Assembly (NCBI GenBank): GCA_036898135.1
Contig: CM072522.1
Location: 58,998,209 to 59,062,208 of the forward strand
Direction of reading: 5' to 3'
From: Oncomelania hupensis
Taxonomy: Eukaryota > Mollusca > Gastropoda > Littorinimorpha > Pomatiopsidae
Length of the DNA: 64,000 nucleotides
The position numbers and the translations under genes are program-made. Below are positions 1 through 9,722 of the stretch, one piece after another; the stretch's first letter is position 1; each line of letters begins with the position of its first letter. The notes beneath the pieces are model-generated. The model was not told the origin of the DNA and did not search any database. It saw nothing but the letters and a program-made list of their open reading frames with translations.

Positions 1-464
1 GTGTTTGTGTGTGTGTGAATCGAAAAGTACATAGTGACTTTTCTTTTTTTCTTTTCTTATTCGCTGTATGAATTCTCCATTGTGGGTGATAAACATTTGT
101 TGACTTGGCTTTCCAGATATGTTTGGAAATACCAAAACATGAACAAAATAAACTACACTAGCCCATGTTCACGCTAACTGCAATGTTATCATCAGGATCA
201 GAATCAGAATCTTTCTTGTCCCAACAAACAGCAATCTTTGACAATACCATTCACACAACACAGTCAGGATAGAATAACCCATCTTTTTTAAAGTCATTGA
301 GAAGCGTCTGAGCTTCCAAAACTAAAACACACAATGCGACTAGGCAGAGAACTTCGAGTTCTCAAACCGAGAGGCGTGTTGGACTGATTTCGAGATCGTC
401 GTTGACCTAAACACGAAACTGAACATTCTTTTCTGCCCGACCTCACCCTCTCTGCACATTTCAT
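1..464. other. non-coding, no gene seen
   Basis: Short TG-rich start followed by AT-rich sequence. No open frame with recognisable protein similarity and no RNA-gene signature is visible. Confidence 0.5.
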
Positions 465-470
465 ATCTCA

Positions 471-782
471 GTCCACACTTCATACTCCAGTCTACTCTGA
501 ATACCCCATTCCACACTCAATACTCCAGTCCACACGTAATACCCCATTCCACTCTTAATACTCCAGTCCACACTTAATACCCCATTCCACACTCAATACT
601 CCAGTCTACACTTAATACCCCATTCCACACTTAATACTCCAGTCCACACGTAATACCCCATTCCACACTTAATACCCTATTCCACACTTAATAGTCCATT
701 CCACACTGAATACCTCATTATACATTAATTAATCCAGTCCACCCTGAATACCCCATTCCACATTTAATAGTCCAGTCCACAT
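471..782. repeat. minisatellite, about 18-bp period
   Basis: Alternating units of the form CCATTCCACACTTAATAC and CCAGTCCACACTTAATAC run for about 310 bp, becoming degenerate at the right end. The two unit types alternate, so the effective period is about 36 bp. Confidence 0.85.
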
Positions 783-899
783 ACTTCCCAATCGCTTCGA
801 GCCTGTATCTCTGGCCAAGTTCACAAACTTCAAAGAGGCTCCAACCGGTTATTTACTTCATTAAAGCTACTATCTCAATGCCGTAAGATGGACAAAAGT

Positions 900-1921
900 A
901 ATAATCCAATCCGGTCCTATCATATCTTATCGTATCCCGTAACTCGAAGGTCGTTGGGGCACCACAGATGATCGTTTCACCAGCGTACTTCATTTTTCTG
1001 TTTTCAGCAACCCTCACAGCCTCGCTCAGTATCAATAGTCCATTCTCGAATGTTAGTCTCCCATCCTCGTTTTCTGTGTCCCTCTTCCTCTGCCTCCTTG
1101 TACCGTGCCTTGCAGGATCGGCTTTGCAAGTCTTGATGCTCTGTTGAGGTGACCATACCATCGGAGTTTCCGTTTCTTCACCACTGTGAGAATGTCATCG
1201 TGTGTTCAATGGATTGTGTGATGGTCTGTCGAACTTTGTCATTGGGGATTTGCTGAGTATAGGAAATTTCCAGAAGTCTTCTGTAGCACCTCATCTCCAT
1301 GCTGTATTCTACGTTGTAGATGATGGTCAATGCTTCGCAAGCGTATAGGAAGATGTAGATGACAAGAAGCGCAGCAGTCTTACCTTGAAATGTAGACTGA
1401 TGGTCCAGTCTTTTCAAATGGGTTTCAACCTTTTCAGGGCAGCTGCCGTTTGTGCGATCCAGGAAAGGACTTCCTTTTTTGGACCCATCGCCCGACACAA
1501 TGACTCCAAAACATTTGAAACCATGGACCGTGGCGAGGGATTGGCTTTGGGCCATGATGTCCGCGTCGATGCCATTGGTTCCGCTGGCCACCAGTTTGGT
1601 CCTCTCTACACCTATCCCCATTCCATAGACTCTGGAGGTGGTGTCAAACCTACCTGTCAGCTTTTCAAGTTCTTTTTCCTCTCCAGCCAATCCATCAATG
1701 CCATCCGCAAAACAGAGGTTGGAGATTGCTCCACCCCTCATGCCGCCTGTGCATTCATGATCTGTAAAGGCATATGGCATGATGCACACTTGGAAAATGT
1801 TGAAGAGTGTAGGAGAGGGTAGGCATCCTTGACGCACACCGATTGTTCCGCTTCCGATAGCGCCGTTGTGGAAGACTGCACTGGTAGTCTTTTCATGAAG
1901 GTTTTTGATGACTTTACTCAT
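900..1921 (-). mobile_element. GGATA-tail LINE, copy 1 (5'-truncated, decayed RT)
   Basis: Minus-strand fragment of a non-LTR retrotransposon. Translation from about 1921 down gives the C-terminal half of a reverse transcriptase: GVRQGCL, SPTLFNIF, then FADGID where the other copies in this window have FADDID, so a catalytic aspartate is lost. The C-terminal part near 1160-900 is in another frame and ends in a degenerate run of GATAC/GATAG pentamers, matching the (GGATA)n 3' tail of the family. The endonuclease and N-terminal RT are absent. Clade assignment is not possible by eye; the protein resembles the endonuclease/RT type often mislabelled craniofacial development protein 2-like in mollusc annotations. 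Confidence 0.85.
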
Positions 1922-2039
1922 TTTAGGGCTTATTGCACGTCTTTTAATCGGAATAAAAATAATAATAATAATAATTAGACACGACCGTATTTTTTGCGAG
2001 CTGACTAGGCGACCCTACCCAAGACTACAGGCCGTACGA

Positions 2040-2165
2040 ATACCACGAACGACCGTACAGTAGGCAGGTCTACATACGAATACGGAGAACGGCCATACAG
2101 TAGGCAGATCTAGATACAAATACGGAGAACGGCCGTCCAGTAGGCAAGTCTGGATCATACGAATA
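2040..2165. repeat. three degenerate ~45-bp tandem units
   Basis: The motif CAGTAGGCA followed by GTCTACATACGAATACGG recurs three times at 42-50 bp spacing. No coding potential. Confidence 0.6.
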
Positions 2166-2325
2166 CGAATAACTTTATTGTCCTCAGCATGTACAAAGGA
2201 TATTCAGTTTGCGATGTGCATCGGAGACAGAATAAAACATACAATAATTTTAATGTACCGCCTTTCACACATGTCACCACAGTGAAATGTTCGTCAACTT
2301 GCTATTGTTTGTGTTGTTTATATTT

Positions 2326-2735
2326 TAAAAGTGAACTGCTTGTTCAGTGTTTGTGGACATGTGAACTGCTTGTTTAGTGTTTGTAGACGTGTGAACTGCT
2401 TGTTCATTGTTTGCAGACGTGTGTACTGCTTGTTCAGTGTTTGTAGACATGTGAACTGCTTGTTCAGTGTTTGTAGACATGTGAACCGCTTAGTTAGTGT
2501 TCGTAGACATGTGAACTGCGTGTTCAGTGTTTGTAGACGTGTGTACTGCTTGTTCAGTGTTTGTAGACATGTGAACCGCTTGTTCAGTGTTTGTAGACAT
2601 GTGAACCGCTTAGTTAGTGTTCGTAGACATGTGAACTGCTTGTTCAGTGTTTGTAGACGTCTGTACTACTTGTTTAGGGTTTTAGACGTGTGTACTGCTT
2701 GTTCAGTATTTGTAGACGTGTATACTGCTTGCTTC
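2326..2735. repeat. 30-bp minisatellite
   Basis: About 13 copies of a 30-bp unit containing GTGAACTGCTTGTTCAGTG and TTTGTAGAC. The period is divisible by three, so open frames through it (10-residue repeats) are an artefact. Confidence 0.9.
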
Positions 2736-3068
2736 AGATGTTACCAGCTTCAGAACATCACAAAACAAAAGATGACTTGGTACGACTCCCATTTTATGTG
2801 CACAAGGAAGGGACAGCGACTGGTTACCATGGGAATGCCTTCAAAATTCAAAGATTTCCAGCTTTTCGTGGCGTCCTTACCATATCCACGTTTATTCATC
2901 TTCATTGGTGCCCGACTATTGGAGCGAAGAGAAGCAACCCCGGTGGCGGCCTTCTACAAGCATGTAAGCCACCATCCAGATTTTTAGTCATCAATTAAAC
3001 TTTGTTCTCTCTCCGATGTGCTGACACCTGACAGAAGCCTGCAGCATATCTATTCTACTCATCACTGG

Positions 3069-3240
3069 CGGCAGGGATAGCTCAGTGGTCAGAGTGCACG
3101 ACTTGTGTGAGTGCGTCTTGGGCGACGTGGGTTCGAATCCTGACTTCAGCAAACTATTTTGTGATTGCTGGATATTATGGGCCAGCGCCTTGAGAAGCTC
3201 TCTGAACTTGTAAGTGCGCTATATAAGAGAAATATCTTTT
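3069..3240 (+). mobile_element. tRNA-derived SINE
   Basis: A tRNA-like head has an A box at 3078-3089 (TAGCTCAGTGGT) and a perfect B box at 3130-3140 (GGTTCGAATCC), about 40 bp apart as in a tRNA promoter. The 5' and 3' acceptor strands do not pair. The head is followed by a body ending in GTGCGCTATATAAGAGA, an ending common to animal SINEs, and then a T-rich tract. It is therefore a SINE and not a tRNA gene. It would be transcribed by RNA polymerase III and mobilised by a LINE. Confidence 0.85.
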
Positions 3241-4159
3241 TTTTTCTTTTTTCTTGAACTGATGCATGTGGATGTTTACAAATGTAGCCAATAGTATTTG
3301 ATTCTACACTCTCAGCCTCGAGCATGAGAACACGGCTTAATTCGAAGTGTTATTTGTCATATATCACTGGTAAGAGAGACATAGAAAATAGTTGCCTTGC
3401 AAGGCGAGAAGCGTATTGAGAGTATATCGGGTTGCCGGGTAAAAGGGCCAGCGCAGTTCACTGCCATACCCTTGCATAGAATGTCAGCCGACAATTTAGC
3501 CCAGCCCACCCAATGACTAACTAACTAACCATCACCAAAATCACAAGACGAAGGGTCAGGCGGGGAGAACATGTGGTGCTCCTTGTCCTGCATTACCCAC
3601 GGTTTCAAGAAAACACCCAGGGATTCCGCACAACAGGAGACAACACGGGCAAAGTGACAACAAGGGGAAAAAACTCCCCCTTGCACAGTTAGGGGGACAC
3701 ATCTCTCCCAAGCGTGACTAGTCGCCTCTCTCTCCGCCACTTAATATAGCTTTAAAATGTCTGTGAATTGCTGAGCCCGTGTTATTAATTTAAATTAATT
3801 TAAAATAAAACTGGGCATTTACCGGACTTTTGACCAGAATATTCAAACTTGCAGAAGCAGAGGTACTTGCTGTTATTAACCTGTTAAAATAACAATATTG
3901 TGTAGTGGTTGCTTTATTTAATTAATTACTGAAATGAGGACTGCAACTCAGTTTACTAAAGGTTCAACCACTACGTGCTCAGAGCCAAGGCCAGCCACAC
4001 TGGACTTGTGGATTTCGGCTGTGGTCAACAGGCTGGAGAGGATTGGGCCCTGCCAGGTCCTTCTTGCAAAAGAACCAGTCATTCCATGCCGGATCGGTCG
4101 TTGTCCGGGTAACCAAGGACCGCGCTTTCCGTTGGTCACCAGGACGAAGGTACATTGAG
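3241..4159. other. no gene seen
   Basis: Mixed-composition sequence with short open frames only. About 3934-4159 may be the 5' untranslated part of the LINE that follows, but this is not demonstrable here. Confidence 0.4.
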
Positions 4160-7044
4160 TGATAGGTATGCTACTGATGGACAACAAAGATCCGCACAAG
4201 GGACAACATCGTCATAGAAACCTGGAATGGTAGGATCTTAACTGCGGAGGGAAAATTAGAGGAACTGGCCCACGAGCTGGACCACTATCCATGGATTATT
4301 TTATGTATCAGCAAACTGCGCTGGAAAAGCCTAGGTGAAACAACAAGCTTCATTTCAGCTGGAGAGATGACAGGCACGAGCACGTCGAAGGATTCTTGGT
4401 CCACAAAGACTTTTGAGCCACTATCATGGGTTGTCGTCCAGTCTCCAGTAAACTCATTACCATCCGTCTGAGAGCAGCCCCATTTACCATCACCATCATC
4501 CAGACCTATGACCCAACATCATACTATGGCGACAGAGAGGTCGAGGATTTCTATGAACATATACAGGCTGTTTGTGACCAAGTGCCGAAGAAGAACACAG
4601 TCATAGTGGAAGGCGACTGGAATGCTAAGGTTGGTTAAGATGCACACCACAACTGGGGAAACACATGTGGATCCCACTGCAACAACGAAACAAATAACAG
4701 AGGTATCAAACTCTTGCAGTTTGCCAGAAACAGCAATCTGATAATGGCAAACACGCTTAGTCTCCACAAACAAATACAGACGATGGGCATGGCACTGTCC
4801 CAGCGGGGAGCATCACAACCAGATTGGATACCTCATGGTCCAGACACGCTTCAGATCAAGCATCAGCATTGGCAAGACACGCTCTTTCCAGGAGCAGAAA
4901 TCGGAAGTGACAACGATCTCGTGATGATTACTTTCGGATTCACTTGAAGAGAGTAAACACACCAAAATGCACCAGACTGAAGTTCGACCTGGTAGGACTC
5001 GGAGGTGGCAGAAATATTCCAAGCCACAATTGGAAGGAATGTGCACCAGTGCTCATTTTGGGAGCTGGTGAAGTAGATGTCAACACCATGACCACACCTT
5101 CAACTGAGCTGTGACAGATGCCGCCACTGAGATCCTTGGCAAGCATCGCCCAAAGAATAAATCGTTGGGCACCCCTGAACTTTGGACCTGTGTGATAGAC
5201 GAGGAGTGATGAAAAATTAAAATAACACCTCACAGATATGTGATGCCTACCGAAAAATGAACAATGACATCCAGACAGGAATGCGCACAATAACTGAGAA
5301 CTGGATAGAAGATCAGTGCCATGAACTAGAGAACAGACTGAACAAAAACAATAGCAAGAAGGCTTACCAGACTGTGAAGCAGCTGATAAGTGTTAAATAG
5401 CCCAAGGTCACCAAGATCCAAAGCAAGTCCGGCATATGCGTTACAGAAGAACAAGAAGTCTTGAATAGATGGACAGAGCATTGTTCTGACCTTTACAGCC
5501 TCATACCAAACGAAGACCCATCATTGTTTGCATGTCCCCAGAACAGAGAAGAAAAAGAAGAAATCCTCCCAATTCTCCAAGAAGAAGTTGAGGCAGCAGT
5601 GCAATCGCTGAAGAAAGGGAAGTCAGCGGGATTGGACAACATAACCGCTCAATTGTTTTAAGCAGGAGAAGAAGCGATGATTGACGCCCTCACCATTATC
5701 TGTAACTAGATTTGGCAGAGTGGGGAATGGCCTACACCGTGGGCCCAGTCGCTTGTCATCAATCTTCCCAAAAAGGTAACCTACAGGAGTGTGAAAATTA
5801 CCACACCATCAGCCTCATCAGCAATCCCAATAAGGATTTCCTGAAAATAATACTCAACAGGTTGAAACCTCAGGCTGAACAACTCATAGCTGAATAAGAA
5901 GCGGGATTCAGGGCAGGACGAACTACCTCAGAATAATCTGCGATACATATCTACATCACCAACAACATCTATATAATGTGTTTGTAGACTTCAAGATAGC
6001 GTTTGACCGAGTCTGGCATGCAACTCTGTGGACAACCATGAGAGCGTACAACATCATCCCTAAAATTATTGAAGTCATCAAAAGCTTGTATGAAAAGGCA
6101 AACAGTGCCGTCCTCCACAACAGCGCCATCGGAAACTAATTCAGAGCAATACTCTTCAGCATCTTCCTAGAACGAATCATGTCAGATGCCCTTGCAGGTC
6201 ACGAAAGCACAGTCAGCATAAAGGGTAGATCAATTTTCAACCTTCGTTTTGCGGATGACATTGATGGGTTTATTTGAGAGGAACAAACACGTGAACAGCT
6301 GGTACAAAGACTTGACACCAATCCAGAGCCAAAGGAATGGAAGTAAATGCAGAGAAGACAAAAAAGATTACCAACAAAACCAATAGCATAAGCACGGACA
6401 TCAAAGTCCAAGGCCAATCCCTCAACACAATCCTTCAAATATTTAGGCGCCCTTGCAGCAGATAATGGGTTCCGACAGGAAGTTCTCTTCAGTATCGCAC
6501 AGAAAACTGCTGCCCTGACAAGGTTCGAGCCCATTTGGAAAGACAGAACCAGCAGTCTACATTCCAAGATAAAGCTGCTGCACTCCCTTGTCAACTCCAT
6601 ATTCCTATAAGCTTGCGAAACATGGTCCCTCACAGCAGATCTACAAAGGAGAATACACATCATGCAGATGAAGTGCTACAGAAGCCTTCTGGGTATTTCC
6701 TGTACTCTGCATATCATCAAGGACGAAGTCCGACAGATCCTCACACAAGCCATTGGACAACATGATGACATGCTCACAGTCGTGAAGAAACGGAAACTCC
6801 GATGGTATGGCCACGTCATCAGAACATCTGACCTTACAAAGACCATCCTGCAAGACAAAGTGCAAGGAGGCAGATGAAGAGGGAGACAGAGAAAAAGGTG
6901 GGAGGGCAACATTCGAGAATGGACTGGCTTGACACTGAGCGAAACCATGAGGGTTGCTGAGGACAGAGAAAGTTGGAGTATGCTGGTGATCATCTGTGGT
7001 GCCACAAAGACCTTCCAGTTACGGGATAGGATAGGATAGGACTG
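4160..7044 (+). mobile_element. GGATA-tail LINE, copy 2 (near full length, inactivated)
   Basis: The longest copy of the family. The N-terminal part (from about 4190) reads as an AP-type endonuclease, with RDNIVIETWN near the start and GDWNAKVG at 4612-4635, which is immediately followed by a stop codon. The linker and reverse transcriptase follow in several frames: KSAGLDNI near 5625, FADDID near 6246-6263, and a C-terminal RWYGHVIR stretch near 6800. The element ends in a clear (GGATA)n run at about 7023-7039. Multiple stops and frameshifts make it non-functional. The family encodes a single endonuclease-RT protein that copies its RNA at a nicked target; this copy can only be a fossil. Confidence 0.88.
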
Positions 7045-7133
7045 CCACATGACTGAAGGTGAGGACGACCATGTGCACAGTTCAAATTATAAGCAAAATC
7101 GTTGGAATTAGAGAAAACAGGCATTGCTAAATA

Positions 7134-7478
7134 GTGTATGGTAGAACGAAAGAAGAACGTGAAGAACGCAGACAGTTTGAGTATGAAGCACGTAACAAAG
7201 GACAACAGTTTCAATTTGAGACACGGCGGGTTACGGATGAAAAGGAAGTTGAGCTGGAAGCAGTAACATATACGATTTTAAAATGGAACAGTTTTGGGCA
7301 GAACTCGGTATTTCCTAAAGAGGTACAACGTCATGCGTGTTGAGAGATTGTGTTAGCAAGAATATGCCGCAACTTCCGCCTTTCGACGAGAAGATAGACG
7401 ACTTGGTCAGCTATTTATTCCGATTTGAACAACAGATGACTACGGTAAAGTGAAAATGGAATGAAACAGGAGAGAGCT
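7134..7478 (+). pseudogene. gag fragment of another Ty3/gypsy-type element
   Basis: The first part (7134-7340) is a charged helical stretch (RTKEEREERRQFEYEARNKG). After a frame change, 7355-7440 reads MPQLPPFDEKIDDLVSYLFRFEQQ and is closed by TGA. That segment (MP-LP-FDEKIDDL-SYL-RFE) is the conserved start of the capsid in many invertebrate gypsy Gag proteins. No protease, RT or LTR accompanies it, so this is an isolated relic. It is not from the same lineage as the complete element at 14.0-22.6 kb, whose equivalent segment reads VPYLDDKDDVEVYLKQFERIA. Confidence 0.6.
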
Positions 7479-7559
7479 AACATTCAACGTTTACACTAAT
7501 GAGAAACAGAGATGTACAAAAGCCACAAGGATGCTAATGTGGACAACAATAAGACAGCA

Positions 7560-9105
7560 CAACATAGTGAATGTTTTACAGCTAAGCTCTTCGTCAGGCA
7601 GACAAATCACACAACACACAATACAACACAACACACAGCACACACACAACACAACACAGTGAATGTTTTACGGCTACGTTCTTCGTCAGGCAGACAAATC
7701 ACACAACACACAATACAACACAACACACAGCACACACAACACAACACAGTGAATGTTTTACAGCTAAGCTCTTCGTCAGGCAGACAAATCACACAACACA
7801 CAATACAACACAACACACAGCACACACAACACAACACAGTGAATGTTTTACGGCTACGTTCTTCGTCAGGCAGACAAATCACACAACACACAATACAACA
7901 CAACACACAGCACACACAACACAACACAGTGAATGTTTTACGGCTACGTTCTTCGTCAGGCAGACAAATCACACAACACACAATACAACACAGCACAAAG
8001 CACACACACAACACAACACAGTGAATGTTTTACAGCTAAGTTCTTCGTCAAGCAGACAAATCACACAACACACAATACAACACAACACACAGCACACACA
8101 CAACACAACACAGTGAATATTTTACAGCTTAGCTCTTCGTCAGGCAGACTAAACACCCAACATATTATACAACACAACACACACAACACAACACAGAGAA
8201 CATTTTACAGCTAAACTCATCGTCAGGGAGATAAAACCCACAACACATAATACAACACACACACAACAACAACAACAACAACAACACAGTGAACAATTTA
8301 CAGCTAAGCTCTTTGTCAGGCAGAAAAAAACACCCAACACATTATACAACACAACACACACAACACAACACAGAGAACATTTTACAGCTAAGCTCTTCGT
8401 CAGGCAGACAAAACACACAACACATAATACAACACAACACAACACAACACACACAACACAGAGACTATTTTACAGCTAAGCTCATCGTCAGCCAGACAAA
8501 ACACACAACACATAATACAACCCGACACACGTAACACAACACAGAGAACATTTTACAGCTAAGCTTTTCGTCAGGCAGACAAAACACACAATACATAATA
8601 CAACACAACACAACACAACACACACAACACAGAGACTATTTTACAGCTAAGCTCATCGTCAGCCAGACAAAACACACAACACATACAACAATACAATAAC
8701 ACACAGTGCACATTTTCAAGCTAAGCTCTTCGTCAGGCGCCACAACACATCATACAACACAACACACAACACAACACTGAACATAGCTCTTCGTCAGGAA
8801 GACAAAAGACACAACACATAATAAAACACAACACACACAACACAACAGAGTAAACATTTTACCGCTAAGCTTTTCGTCAGGCAGACAAAAACACACAATA
8901 CATAATACAACACAACACAACACAGGGAACTTTTTGCAGATAAGCTCTTCGTCAGGCAGACAAAATACACAACACATAATGCAACACAACACACACCACA
9001 GTGAACATTTTACAGCTAAGCTCTTCGTCAGGAAGGCACAACACACAACATACACTATAACACAACACAACGCACTACACAACAAACATAAAAATACGTC
9101 CCAGC
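7560..9105. repeat. 90-bp satellite with (ACAAC)-rich half
   Basis: Units of 90 bp (starts at 7569, 7661, 7751, 7841, 7931) each combine a unique half (TTTTACAGCTAAGCTCTTCG, TCAGGCAGAC) with a half of low-complexity ACACAAC runs. The left five units are nearly identical; the right part varies in length. Open frames in it are artefacts of the period. Confidence 0.93.
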
Positions 9106-9722
9106 AGAAGTCTTTTTAAAGAAAGATAATTATCCTGCTCTCAAAGGTGGACAAAGAGTGCAACACCCTGGCTTTCAATTCCATGGGCTTCTACATGAGC
9201 TTAAGGAGCTCAAATCCAGTACAACTGAATTCATAAAGCCTGGTTCTCCTTACGCGTGTCAACTTTTAACAAAGGTCTAATTATGTCAGAGATGGTTTGG
9301 CTTTAAATCCTTAGCCTACACTAAGTGCATTTTATATGTTCTGCATGGGTAGTCACATAGACATCGTTGAGAAGTTCACATTAGGAAGAAGCCAGATGCA
9401 AATTGAAAGTGCCACAGTTATATAATTTTGCTATATTTTCTGCCAGCTGCTGGCACCATGCCACTGAATTGTTGTGAGTTGCAAGTGTTGAAACAACCAA
9501 GGCGGACGATAGACAGTCACAAAATCAAGTACTGTACACTACTTCTCTCACTTGTATATTTAAAAAAAATATATTTGTTGTGGTTAATATACACGTTGAA
9601 AAAGTTCATGATTCACTATCGTGATATATTTCAATAGCCATAATAGAGAACATTAATACATGGTCTGTGACGACTAAAACCCTTTTGGCTTACCCCATCT
9701 TGTTTTGTCTGTTATAAACCAG
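9106..9722 (+). other. intron or 5' flank of the receptor exon
   Basis: AT-rich, no recognisable exon. It ends with a pyrimidine-rich tract (CCCCATCTTGTTTTGTCTG) and CAG at 9720-9722, a plausible splice acceptor for the following exon. Confidence 0.55.

Noticed and set aside
3069..3152. A functional tRNA gene
   Set aside because: A and B boxes are present but acceptor arms do not pair, and a SINE body follows.
9705..9722. Translation start of the receptor at 9705
   Set aside because: The triplet is TTG inside a pyrimidine-rich acceptor tract; the protein begins mid-domain, so an upstream exon is required.
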